Shown in pieces: positions 8,527 to 15,823 of a DNA stretch of 27,705 nucleotides (positions within the stretch are counted from its first letter, which is position 1; every line of letters begins with the position of its first letter). The position numbers were made by a program, and so were the translations under genes. This stretch comes from Cyanophora paradoxa (taxonomy: Eukaryota; Glaucocystophyceae; Cyanophorales; Cyanophoraceae): the NCBI GenBank assembly GCA_004431415.1, contig QPMI01000419.1, positions 1 to 27,705 on the forward strand. The letters run 5' to 3'. A model generated the notes under the pieces. That model was given only the letters and a program-made list of their open reading frames with translations. It made no database searches and was not told the DNA's origin.

Positions 8527-8866
8527 ACGGGCGCCGGAACTCCATCGAGTCGCCGCGCCAGTACTTGTTGCCGGAGGCGAGCAGCTTCATCGGCTCGCCC
8601 GTCGAATCGTGCTTCCAGGCCTCGCCGTCCCAGAGGGCCGTGCCGCCGTCCTCTAGCTTGAGGCGGTGGCCCGGCTCGAGCCGGTTGCCGTCGAGCATGC
8701 GGCCGGCCATGAGCGCCAGGTCCCACTCGGTGAGGTTGCGCTGCTCTGCGGGGGTGAGGCCGCGCTCGACGCGCTCGGGCTGGCGCGCCTCGCGCTCCAT
8801 GCGGCTGAGGCCCACCAGGAAGAAGATGGGCAGCGCAAAGGCCATGAGATCTAGCAGGGCCTCCAT
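8525..8866 (-). CDS. N-terminally anchored membrane protein, unknown
   Basis: About 113 residues, open from the ATG at 8866. I prefer this over longer upstream starts because a CCTTTTCTAAGTC motif lies 9-21 bases before it. The N-terminus MEALLDLMAFALPIFFLVGL is a signal-anchor-like helix. It is followed by a charged domain with LTPAEQRNLTEWDLALMAGR and a C-terminal part rich in Gly, Trp and Lys (GTALWDGEAWKHDSTGEP). That part resembles a small beta repeat of the kind that would sit outside a membrane. Unrecognised; a virion membrane component is plausible. Confidence 0.7.
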   Translation of the reverse strand: MEALLDLMAFALPIFFLVGLSRMEREARQPERVERGLTPAEQRNLTEWDLALMAGRMLDGNRLEPGHRLKLEDGGTALWDGEAWKHDSTGEPMKLLASGNKYWRGDSMEFRRP

Positions 8867-8874
8867 TGGGCAAG

Positions 8875-8887
8875 ACTTAGAAAAGGT
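8875..8887 (-). promoter_or_regulatory. A/T-TTTCT start-site motif overlapping upstream stop codon
   Basis: Minus strand CCTTTTCTAAGTC. The TAA inside it (8879-8877) is the stop codon of the upstream gene. Confidence 0.6.
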
Positions 8888-9235
8888 TCCGGACCAGGCC
8901 CGAGAGCTGCGGGCCCAGGCGCCGGGCGGCGTAGTAGAGCGCGGCCGCCGCCGCCGCAAGGATCAGCAGGCGCGGCGGGCCGCGCGCCGGCTCCTCCAGG
9001 TCAGGTCCACGGTCTCCGGCCCGCGCGCCGGAGCCGCCAGGATCTCGGGCTCGGAGCAGAGGGACTTGGGCCCGCGGCGGCGGCGCTGCTTGGGCGCCGA
9101 GGCGGCGGCGGTGAGAAGGTCCTCAGGCTCCTGCTTGATACCTGCGCAGTCAGTAAGTCCATGCTTGCTGGGTACCTTGGAAAATTGTGGGAGGCGTCCG
9201 GAGTTGCGAACGTAGCTCAATGGGATTTGCGTCAT
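8877..9235 (-). CDS. Small C-terminally anchored protein, unknown
   Basis: About 118 residues. The start ATG at 9235 lies inside the GCGTCATTTACG motif of the first 81-base repeat. The middle is basic (KQRRRRGPKS). A frame change near 9000 leads to a C-terminal hydrophobic segment (PPRLLILAAAAAALYYAARR) and TAA at 8879-8877. It has no A/T-TTTCT motif; the repeat unit itself occupies its promoter position, suggesting different control from the downstream minus-strand genes. A 34-base GT..AG stretch at 9142-9175 with TACTGAC looks intron-like, but removing it breaks the frame. Confidence 0.55.
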
Positions 9236-9309
9236 TTACGTCCGCGTCATTTACGTCACGGAGTTTGCCGGCGACTCGGGACTCGGCCCAACTTCTCCCG
9301 GTAAGTTCG
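9229..9309 (+). repeat. 81-bp repeat, direct copy 1
   Basis: Starts GCGTCATTTACGTC twice over, then GGAGTTTGCCGGCGACTCGG, and ends CCGGTAAGTTCG. It differs from the copy at 9442-9522 by one base. It covers the start codon of the minus-strand gene. Confidence 0.9.
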
Positions 9310-9388
9310 AGACTTGAACTCGGCGGGGTACCCCCCGTGTCCTAGTGTCCTAGTGTCCTAGTGTCTAGTGTACTAGCTAGGTGGTATC

Positions 9389-9430
9389 GATATCTAGCTA
9401 GCTAGCGCTAGCGCTTGCTTAATTAATTAA
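9389..9430 (+). repeat. Outer inverted repeat, left arm
   Basis: GATATCTAGCTAGCTAGC, then GCTTGCTTAATTAATTAA. It pairs with 9847-9878, apart from an extra GCGCTA and ATTA on this side. Confidence 0.85.
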
Positions 9431-9441
9431 CCTGAAGGGTC

Positions 9442-9522
9442 GCGTCATTTACGTCAGCGTCATTTACGTCACGGAGTTTGCCGGCGACTCGGGACTCGGC
9501 CCAACTTCTCCCGGTAAGTTCG
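9442..9522 (+). repeat. 81-bp repeat, direct copy 2
   Basis: Matches 9229-9309 with one substitution (TCA for TCC at the fifteenth base). It forms the inner left arm of the palindrome with 9708-9793. Confidence 0.9.
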
Positions 9523-9535
9523 TCACGACCAGTAG

Positions 9536-9610
9536 CTACTAGTACCGCTAGTACTACGTAGTACTACTTGTACTACTGTACTACTTAGTACTACTAGCTT
9601 AGTACTAGTA
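9536..9610. repeat. AGTACTAC short-palindrome block
   Basis: About ten overlapping AGTAC/GTACT units, strongly self-complementary, between the inner repeat arms. It is followed by an AT-rich stretch to about 9707 with GATAATAGTAATAATAT. Confidence 0.8.
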
Positions 9611-9707
9611 GCACGATACTGGTACAGCTTTATAGATTTAAGCATTCATTCAATGTGAATAACGATAATAGTAATAATATAACGATAAGTAATAGGATAC
9701 CTATTTT

Positions 9708-9793
9708 TCAAGTCTCGACTTACCGGAGAAGTTGGGCCGAGTCCCGAGTCGCCGCAAACTCCGTGACGTAAATGACGCTGACGTAAATGACGC
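9708..9793 (-). repeat. 81-bp repeat, inverted copy
   Basis: Reverse complement of the 9442 copy, extended through the CAAGTCTCGA that flanks copy 1. It lacks one base in each of three runs (AA, GGG, GG). It ends in TGACGTAAATGACGC. Confidence 0.9.
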
Positions 9794-9846
9794 GACCTCG
9801 GTAACCTCCGCAACCTTCAGGTAAATGTCAGGTAACTTCAGTTGAG

Positions 9847-9878
9847 TTAATTAAGCAAGCGCTAGCTAGCTAGATATC
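9847..9878 (-). repeat. Outer inverted repeat, right arm
   Basis: TTAATTAAGCAAGC then GCTAGCTAGCTAGATATC, complementary to 9389-9430. It ends at the stop codon of the minus-strand gene at 9877-10553. Confidence 0.85.
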
Positions 9879-10553
9879 ACAGCTCTACCTTGCCCAAGTT
9901 GATGGTATCTAGCAGGGCCTGCTCCTCCAAGTCTGCACCGCCGCCGCCGCCCAGCGCTAGCGCTAGCTCGATACCGCCTCCGGCCTTGATCTCCCTTGGC
10001 TCCAGCCACCTGAGGGCTCAGGCCACCTCCTCCTGGTGAAGCCGGTATCGTTGCTCTTGTCCAGCTTGAGGTAGCGGTAGGGCGCCGGCGCCGGCCAGTC
10101 CGGCCTGTGGCCGCTTGCCTCCTTGGCTATGTCCTTGGGCCTACGCGGTCGCAGGTCCGCCTTGGCCTTCGCCCTCTGCAAGGGGCCCAGCGCCTTGAAC
10201 TTCGGTGCCTTGGTCGCCGGCAGGGCCTTCGGCTGGGGGCTTCACCGCCTTGGCTTGGGCCTTGCTGCTTCGATTTCGGCATACTTCTTGCTCATAAATG
10301 AGAAAAGCGCCTCGAAGTCGCCTTTATCTCCTCCTTGGTCCAGGATGTCACCTGATCCGGGTCACCTGAGAACGGCGCATCGAACGCCACGTGGAGCGAT
10401 TTGCAGGCCTGGCATCATTGGCTCGGGCCATGCCAGCTCGATCAGCTGAAGGTAGATGTTGAGGGCCTTGTCGAGCTTGGCGCCCTGGAGACTAGCTGGG
10501 AGATAGCGGGCTCCATGGTACAGCAGAGCTTCAGAAAATGGCGCCAAGTCCAA
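9877..10553 (-). CDS. Unrecognised protein beside the inverted-repeat region
   Basis: About 225 residues, broken by frame changes near 10400, 10325, 10240 and 10015. The start MDLAPFSEALLYHGARYLPA is followed by KALNIYLQLIELAWPEP, then FEALFSFMSKKYAEIEAA, a Lys/Ala/Pro-rich middle, and PYRYLKLDKSNDTGF. The C-terminal frame ends GADLEEQALLDTINLGKVEL at TGA 9879-9877. That sensible end in a different frame is why I extend the gene this far. There is no A/T-TTTCT motif. The 208-base region shared with the divergent gene at 10762 carries TGACGTAA and TCACCTGA motifs. No family recognised. Confidence 0.55.
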
Positions 10554-10761
10554 GTCTTTTTTTACGGCGAGGCTGGGCCGGGCCAGGCCGAGTCCAACTC
10601 CGTGACGTAAAACCTGACGAATGACGCGACGTAATGACGCCGAATTTCAAGTTCCCTCACCTGACTCAGCTGAGCGCTCACCTGACCCTCACCTGAACGG
10701 CCTCAAAACCGCAGCCCCGCCGCGCCCTCTCCTCACACTTCAAAGCCAAGAGAAATCAAGA
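10554..10761. promoter_or_regulatory. Divergent promoter region with TGACGTAA and TCACCTGA motifs
   Basis: Contains a degenerate fourth copy of the 81-bp repeat near 10572-10641 (GGCCGAGTCCAACTCCGTGA then TGACG-type motifs). It also has three TCACCTGA units at 10657, 10678 and 10689. TGACGTAA resembles a bZIP-type site and CACCTG an E-box, in host-factor terms. Confidence 0.5.
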
Positions 10762-11030
10762 ATGTGCATCCCCACGTACTTCACCTGCTGTCTCACCTTC
10801 GGCATCTTCGCATACGTCATATACGACGATGAGTTCGACCGAAACACGTTCTACTTCTGCAAGCTCCTTCGCGACATTTCGTCGGAGCACCGCAAGGGCG
10901 ATGAGTATGATTGGATTCAACTGCTCCCCTCAAGAACGAGATCGTACTGTGGAGAGAGAAGTGCATTGTAGGCAGGTTCAAGATTAGCTCGATTCGTGTA
11001 GCCGTCGTAGAGGATCTGATGGTGAATTGA
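10762..11030 (+). CDS. Small membrane protein, unknown
   Basis: About 89 residues. MCIPTYFTCCLTFGIFAYVI is a Cys-rich hydrophobic N-terminus, probably a membrane anchor. It is followed by DDEFDRNTFYFCKLLRD and a polar region. A single frame change near 10930 gives a clean C-terminus (REKCIVGRFKISSIRVAVVE) and TGA at 11028-11030. The upstream DNA has TCACCTGA repeats rather than the A/T-TTTCT motif, so it may belong to the same expression class as its divergent neighbour. Unrecognised. Confidence 0.6.
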
Positions 11031-11040
11031 ACACGTGTTT

Positions 11041-11077
11041 TACCTGAATCACCTGAGCGCTCAGCTGAAGTCAGGTG
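11041..11077. promoter_or_regulatory. TCACCTGA / CAGGTG repeat cluster
   Basis: ACCTGA at 11042, TCACCTGA at 11049 and TCAGGTG at 11071, about 60-90 bases before the ATG at 11133. Confidence 0.4.
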
Positions 11078-11086
11078 GGGCGCCTT

Positions 11087-11102
11087 AAATATTTTCTAGC
11101 GC
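11087..11102 (+). promoter_or_regulatory. A/T-TTTCT start-site motif
   Basis: AAATATTTTCTAGCGC, 30 bases before the ATG at 11133. Confidence 0.5.
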
Positions 11103-11132
11103 TAGGCTGAAGCACACTCTAAGCCAAGCAAC

Positions 11133-11908
11133 ATGGCCACCGTCCGCAACGCCAACGAGATCGACCCCGCCAAGCTCGCCTTCGAGATCGACGCCACCGG
11201 CCGCATCAAGGCCAAGTACGACGGCCTGCAGGGCCTCATGATGTACGCGCCGCCCATGGTCACCATCAACCCTGCATCAACACGAGCAAGGCAAGGCGTG
11301 GAGCGACGAGAAGAAGGCCTTCGTCATGGAAGAAAACGGCGGATTCTACACGCTGGACCTCACCGATCTCAGCGCCGTCGACGGCCAGACGAACCCGCCG
11401 CGGACGAGTTCCTCAAGCTGCTCGAGGCCCTGGACGCGAAATTCTGCGAGTTCGTGCAGCAGAACCAGGCCAAGCTCAAGGTCTCGCCCGGCCGCTCCTC
11501 TCCAAGGACCAGATCTCGGTGCTGCAGACCCCAGCGTGCGCATCAAGGTCGACAAGGAGTCGGGCCAGGCCTTCTACAAGTACCTCAACATGCGCATCCG
11601 CACCCAGACGATGGCGGGCAAGCGCAAGACCGTGCCCGTCGTCGACATGTCCAACTACCTCATCACCGAGCGCGCCACCATCGGCACCGGAGACCTGGTG
11701 GCGGCGCTCATTAAAATCGACACCGCCTACGCCATCCCGAGGGCAAGTTCGGCCTCAAGTGGTCCTTCCTCGCCGTGCAGCAGTGCAAGGTCGGCGCCTT
11801 TCGCTTCGCCGGGCGCGCCCCGAGCTGGCCTTCAAGCCCTACGACAACGAGGCCGATTTCGAGCCCTACCTAAACCCCGAGTCTATGTACGCAGCCCCCA
11901 TGCAGTAG
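11133..11908 (+). CDS. Possible ssDNA-binding-like protein
   Basis: About 257 residues, with frame changes near 11270, 11400, 11490, 11530, 11740 and 11820 and a clean TAG at 11906-11908. It is soluble, without a signal peptide or membrane segment. Beta-rich stretches such as GLMMYAPPMVTINP, YKYLNMRIRTQTMAGKR and GKFGLKWSFLAVQQCKVG recall the OB-fold single-stranded-DNA-binding-like proteins conserved in algal nucleocytoviruses. That resemblance is by eye and needs a profile search. Loose alternatives are a virion core protein or a transcription accessory protein. An AATAAA lies about 10 bases after the stop, in the 53-base convergent gap before the next gene. Confidence 0.6.
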
Positions 11909-11961
11909 CTCGGACGAATAAATTGTGAATTTTTGGTGCAATTGATTACAAGCTTTTACAC

Positions 11962-12763
11962 TCAAAGGCCGTTGAACTTGCCGCCCACCGCCTGGGCTCC
12001 GCCGCCGTCGAGGCCGCCGCCTCCGTCACCTCCTTCATCACCTCGGGTTCGCGTTCGCCGCGTGCACCGCCAGCACCGTCTGCACCAGGGCCATCCCCAG
12101 GCGCGCCTCGGGCCCCAGGGTCACGTAGCGCGAGTACTTGATCACCAGCTCCTCTAAGATCGGCTGCACCTGGTCCATCGAAGAGAGCGTCGCCTGCCCG
12201 AGCCCGTCGAGCTTCAGGCCGATCGGATCGTACGCCTTGTTCAGGTGCTCCAGCGAGTGCATGCCCGCGATCAGAAAGAGGCGCGCCGCCTCCAGCGAAC
12301 CCCGCGTGCTCAGCTCGCGCTGAATCTCCTCGTACTCTTCCTTCAGCTCGTCCAGCGGCGTGGCCAGGCTCAGCTTCTTCGTGGACGTAAGCTCGCCCCC
12401 GAACGAGCGCCGGTACTGCGCGATCTGCCGCAGGACCTGCTTCTTCTCGTCCACGTCCACCTGCGCCTCGTCCCGCGGCCGCTCCTGCAGGTCGATTCCC
12501 AGCGCCTTTTTCACGCTCTGCTCCTTCTTCTTCGTCATTTCGATGTGCTCCTGCACGCTGAAGCCCGCGCCCTTGCTCGGCGCCGTCGGCGGCACCGCGG
12601 GCCCGTCGCCCGGCAGCGCCATCCTGTCGGCCTTCGGCGCCTTCTCCCCCTTTTCCTTGCCCTCCTTCGCGGGGCGGCCCTTCTTCCGGGGCTGCGGGAT
12701 TCCCACGGGGTTCGGCCCGTCCACGGCCAGCGCCTCGAAGCCAAGCATCGCCGAGGGGTCCAT
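11962..12763 (-). CDS. Conserved-looking probable virion protein, unknown
   Basis: About 265 residues. The N-terminal 80 are Lys/Pro-rich and disordered (PRKKGRPAKEGKEKGEKAPK). A helical domain follows, with KKQVLRQIAQYRRSFGGELT and ARLFLIAGMHSLEHLNKAYD. The open frame stops at 12038; a frame change there leads to a Gly-rich tail ending at TGA 11964-11962, which I include. It sits at the end of the minus-strand block containing the MCP, so a structural or morphogenesis role is likely. Its layout (disordered basic N-terminus, helical C-terminus) reminds me of uncharacterised conserved nucleocytovirus proteins, but I cannot name the family with confidence. Confidence 0.7.
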
Positions 12764-12777
12764 CCTTTACGCCTGCC

Positions 12778-12796
12778 CCTTAGAAATATTTTTCAC
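12778..12796 (-). promoter_or_regulatory. A/T-TTTCT start-site motif overlapping upstream stop codon
   Basis: Minus strand GTGAAAAATATTTCTAAGG. Its TGA is the stop of the gene at 12793-13122. The ATG is at 12763. Confidence 0.6.
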
Positions 12797-13122
12797 TCCG
12801 AGGTCAGCTCGACGAAGAGCTCGATGTAAAGCCAGAGCTTCTCGCGCAGCTCGGGCCCGCTGCCGTAGAAGAGCGAGCGCACGGCCGAGGCGTACTCCTG
12901 CGGCAGCCTCTCGAAAACCGAGTCGTCCTTCGCCTTGATCAATTCCGCCTCCGCGTTGATGTGCCTCCTGAACAGAACGATGACCGCCGTGGCCCCGATG
13001 CCGCGCAGCGACTGGATCTGCGCCCGCACCCCGGGCTCCTTGGCCTCCGGCTCCAGCAGGTCGAGGAAGCGGCCCCAGCGCGCCTCGATTTGCTCGCCCA
13101 GCGTCGCCTCCGTCGCAGCCAT
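12793..13122 (-). CDS. Small helical protein, unknown
   Basis: An intact 109-residue frame, soluble and predicted all-alpha. It has GVRAQIQSLRGIGATAVIVL near the centre and SLFYGSGPELREKLWLYIEL near the end. It is unbroken, which is rare in this window, and compact: its stop codon lies in the start-site motif of the next gene. Its own start is preceded by TAATTTCTGAAGC. Flanked by two probable virion proteins. No family recognised. Confidence 0.8.
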   Translation of the reverse strand: MAATEATLGEQIEARWGRFLDLLEPEAKEPGVRAQIQSLRGIGATAVIVLFRRHINAEAELIKAKDDSVFERLPQEYASAVRSLFYGSGPELREKLWLYIELFVELTSE

Positions 13123-13131
13123 GCTACGCGT

Positions 13132-13147
13132 GCTTCAGAAATTAGCG
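13132..13147 (-). promoter_or_regulatory. A/T-TTTCT start-site motif
   Basis: Minus strand CGCTAATTTCTGAAGC. The TAA is the stop of the upstream gene; the ATG is at 13122. Confidence 0.6.
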
Positions 13148-14337
13148 TCCGCCGCTGCCGCTGCCGCTGCCGCTGCCGCTGCCGCCGCCGCTGCCGCTGC
13201 CGCCGCCGCTGCCGCCGCCGCCGAGGAGGGCGTTTGCCGCTTGCTCGTACATTGCCGCCTTGCGCGCGCTGGTCTCGCGGAGGAGGGTGGCCTGCGCGGT
13301 CTCGGTGCCCTTCACGAGAGCCTGGAAGGCGGTTTGAATCGTGGTCTGGCTGCGCTCACCGGTGCCTGCCATTCCGGCGACGGTTCCCAGGCCCCGCAGC
13401 GTCGCAATCGAGCCTAACGTTGCGGTATCCGCATAGGGTCGGCTTCCTACGGCCGGATTCACGACGGCCGGCAGCAGGTTCTGGTCCGCGTACGGCGTCG
13501 CCGTCGCCAGCGCGGGCCGCGCGTGCCGACCTGATCCATGAGCATCGCCCCGAACGGGTTGCCCCGGCTGAAGTCCACGTCGTTGCGCCCGTAGGGCTTG
13601 TTGACGGCGCTGCTGATGTTGGCCGTCTGCGCGTTGAACATGGGCGAGAGGTCGGGGGTGTAGCCCGCGCGCAGCCCCTGGGGGTTCTCCGTCGTCTGCC
13701 CGTAGCGGCCGGCCGGCCCGAGCAGGTTCTCCTTCTCGATCTCTTCCATCGTCTTGATCCAGCCGCGCTCGCGCGCCCACTTCATAACGAGATCGTCGTA
13801 GTTCATCGGGAAGAAAACCTTCTGGTACTTGTCGAAGCGCTGAATTTCGATATCCTGCTCGATCATGTTCGTAATTCGCTCCAGCAGCTCGGGGTAATAT
13901 TCCTCGAGCATTTTGGCGACGCCCGGCTGCTTCAGGTCGAAGGCCGTCATCGCCCACTGGTCGAAATCGCGAATCATGATTTCCTTCCGCAGCACGAACG
14001 CATTCTCGACGTCCTCCTCGCTGATCTGTCGGTTGGGGTAGGAGTTCTGCAGCTGCTGTCGGATGCCCATGCGCATCAGCTTCTCCATCGAGGGCGTGTA
14101 CTTCATCGCGGGCAGGGTCTTCGTATTCCCCCCGCTGAGCCCCAGGCCACGTGCCTGATCCTCGGGCGTGTAGACGTCCGCCTTGGTCCCATCTACGACG
14201 GGCACCTCGGGCATGACCGTGCCCGGAAGGAACTTGTTCACGATGCCGTCCATGTCGGCCTTCAGGTCGTTCTTCAGCGACTGGCGCTGCTTCTTAGAGC
14301 CCTCCCCAATGTCCATCATAGAGTGGCCCTTCGTCAT
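13142..14337 (-). CDS. Probable virion protein next to MCP, Gly/Ser-repeat tail
   Basis: About 398 residues with one frame change near 13528. The N-terminal two thirds are mixed helical, with MKYTPSMEKLMRMGIRQQLQ, MIRDFDQWAMTAFDLKQPGV and QKVFFPMNYDDLVMKWARER. The later part is Ala/Thr-rich (TIQTAFQALVKGTETAQATL). The last ~25 residues are an almost pure GGSGSGSG repeat, written in the DNA as a GCC/GCT trinucleotide-like array (13146-13218). It directly follows the MCP gene on the same strand with its own start motif, so a minor capsid or capsid-associated role is likely. I cannot assign a fold by eye. Confidence 0.75.
13146..13218. repeat. GCCGCTGCC microsatellite encoding the Gly/Ser tail
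   Basis: About 70 bases of CGCTGCCGCTGCCGCCGC-type repeats on the plus strand. It encodes (GS)n/(GGS)n on the minus strand and is prone to length change. Confidence 0.85.
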
Positions 14338-14360
14338 CGCGCCCCGGTTAGGATCCCAGT

Positions 14361-14373
14361 GGGAAAATTTATT
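14361..14373 (-). promoter_or_regulatory. A/T-TTTC start-site motif variant with AATAAA
   Basis: Minus strand AATAAATTTTCCC, 24 bases before the ATG at 14337. The AATAAA could also serve as the polyadenylation signal of the MCP gene ending at 14417. Confidence 0.45.
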
Positions 14374-14416
14374 GGTTCACATCGGCCTACCAAGCACACC
14401 CTGGCTAACAAGCAAT

Positions 14417-15781
14417 CTAATGGAAGCGGCGGTAGGCGCCGCCGTTGGTGAAGGTGATCTCGTTGTAGTAGCGGCAGTAGATGTCGGCCACGGGCTTGTC
14501 CGCGCCGTAGGTCTTGAGCGTGGTGAGCGTGAGCTCGATGGTCTTGAAGGCGCCCATGTCGAGGCCGCCGAACATCTTGGTGTTGTCGGCCACGTCCGTG
14601 CCGAAGGGAGCGAGTAGATGAACTCCGTCCCGAACTGGCCCACGTTGCGGGGCTGGATGTCGCTGCTGTGCCGTCGTGGGTCGCAAGGGTCGTGGGGGCC
14701 GTGTCGTTGCCCGACCACGGGTGCGGGTGCAGCGCGTCGGCCACGTCGGCCGCGCCGTCCCGTCCATCGAGGTCACGCCCCGCAGCAGCTCGAGGTGCTT
14801 GCGCGGGGGCGTGCGTGTGCTCCTTGTGCGCGATGGCCGTGCGCAAAAGTGCGCGTCGTGGTTCGAGCTATCGAGCACCTTGATGTTGTCGCACTTCAGC
14901 TCGATCTTGTCGAGCGGGCGGAAGCGCCAGAAGTGCTCGCCGTTGTCGGTGTGCGGCTTGTCGCGCACCACGATGATCAGCTCGTAGCAGATTCCGGTGA
15001 AGGGCAGGCGGATGGCCTTGCCGGACTCGAACGAGACGTGGTAGTGCTGCACGTACTTGCCGGCCCACGTGAACGAGTTCGGGTGCAGCGCCAGCTCGCG
15101 CGAGTCGATGTGCACGTAGCGCAGGATGAGCTTGGTGTCCAGGCTGACGGTGCTCGTCAGGTTGGTGTTGGTGTGCAGGCCGCCGTCCACGAAGGAGGCC
15201 GTGATCTCCTTCTGCGAGGCGTAGGTGATCTGCAGCTTCATGTCGTTTCCGGAGCAGCGGAGCTTGTGGAGCGGCACGGCGAACTTTCGACCGTGGCCCG
15301 TCGCGATGCGAATCGGTATGTACAGCGTGTTCGGGGCCTTGCCCCGGCGGCGCAGCGGCTGGTGCGCCCAGAGGTTGTTCACCATGTCGACGTGCTGGAC
15401 GACGGACTTGTCGTCCTCGAACTCGCCGTAGATGGCGTCGTAATGGCCGTCGTACTCGTGGATCAGCTGCGCGCCCACGAAGATCTTCACCTTCTTGAGC
15501 AGCACGTAGCCGGCCTTCGGGATGTAGAAGTGGTCCGCGTTCGTCAGCGCCGGCAGCGTCACCTTGAGCCAGGAGTCGTTGAACATCGGCGCCGAGTGCG
15601 GGATGACGATGTCGACGGTCTGACCGAAGCCCACGCCCGACTGCACGGGGCTCACCTCGAGCACCTCGTCCACGAACGGCATCGCCGTGTCGAAGGTCTC
15701 GTGCACGTGCACCGACGCGTCGGAGCTGCGCAGCGAGTGGTGCAGGGCGGTCGTGGGGGTGGAGATGAGCGCGGAAGCCAT
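14417..15781 (-). CDS. Double jelly-roll major capsid protein
   Basis: This forms the capsid shell as pseudohexameric trimers. About 455 residues, usual for nucleocytovirus MCPs. The first ~300 residues read cleanly from the ATG at 15781: HNVE-type opening replaced here by VHVHETFDTAMPFVDEVLEV, then DSWLKVTLPALTNADHFYIP, VLLKKVKIFVGAQLIHEYDG, IYIPIR-like strands (NTLYIPIRIATGHGRKFAVP) and LHKLRCSGNDMKLQITYAS. The MCP-typical order continues to TGADKPVADIYCRYYNEITF and a terminal GGAYRRFH. Between about 14590 and 14860 several single-base frame changes scatter conserved pieces (NVGQFGTEFIYSL) over three frames. It is preceded by a strong AAAAAATTTTCTCAAC motif, as expected for a late, highly expressed gene. 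The neighbours are probable virion proteins on the same strand. Confidence 0.92.
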   Translation of the reverse strand: MASALISTPTTALHHSLRSSDASVHVHETFDTAMPFVDEVLEVSPVQSGVGFGQTVDIVIPHSAPMFNDSWLKVTLPALTNADHFYIPKAGYVLLKKVKIFVGAQLIHEYDGHYDAIYGEFEDDKSVVQHVDMVNNLWAHQPLRRRGKAPNTLYIPIRIATGHGRKFAVPLHKLRCSGNDMKLQITYASQKEITASFVDGGLHTNTNLTSTVSLDTKLILRYVHIDSRELALHPNSFTWAGKYVQHYHVSFESGKAIRLPFTGICYELIIVVRDKPHTDNGEHFWRFRPLDKIELKCDNIKVLDSSNHDAHFCARPSRTRSTRTPPRKHLELLRGVTSMDGTARPTWPTRCTRTRGRATTRPPRPLRPTTAQQRHPAPQRGPVRDGVHLLAPFGTDVADNTKMFGGLDMGAFKTIELTLTTLKTYGADKPVADIYCRYYNEITFTNGGAYRRFH

Positions 15782-15797
15782 GGTGGTTTAGGGGTGC

Positions 15798-15816
15798 GTT
15801 GAGAAAATTTTTTGGG
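15798..15816 (-). promoter_or_regulatory. MCP start-site motif, extended A/T form
   Basis: Minus strand CCCAAAAAATTTTCTCAAC, about 17 bases before the MCP ATG at 15781. It is the longest A/T run among the motif copies. Confidence 0.6.
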
Positions 15817-15823
15817 TGGACGC

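Larger units (their letters stand above)
9236..9876. other. Noncoding region: candidate origin or terminus-like inverted repeat
   Basis: A 641-base gap with no credible ORF, and the largest noncoding stretch in the window. It holds two direct copies and one inverted copy of an 81-bp repeat, an outer inverted repeat of TAGC/TTAATTAA type, short GTGTCCTA tandem units (about 9337-9365), a block of AGTACTAC palindromes (9536-9610) and an AT-rich core. HUH-initiated replication needs a nicking site in or near a hairpin, so this is the natural place to look. It could equally be a transcription control region or an inserted MITE-like element. Confidence 0.6.

Noticed and set aside
9142-9175. Possible intron with TACTGAC branch-like sequence in the minus-strand gene at 8877-9235
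   Set aside because: Only 34 bases, and removal shifts the frame into an early stop, while the unspliced frame stays open.
9229-9880. CRISPR array
   Set aside because: Only three copies, in both orientations and with irregular spacing; it is an inverted repeat, and the genome looks eukaryotic-viral.
13146-13218. Regulatory microsatellite
   Set aside because: It lies in frame at the end of a long gene and encodes a Gly/Ser tail, so coding repeat is the simpler reading.
14618-15802. 394-codon plus-strand ORF antisense to MCP
   Set aside because: Shadow frame of the capsid gene; composition is typical of GC-rich antisense noise.
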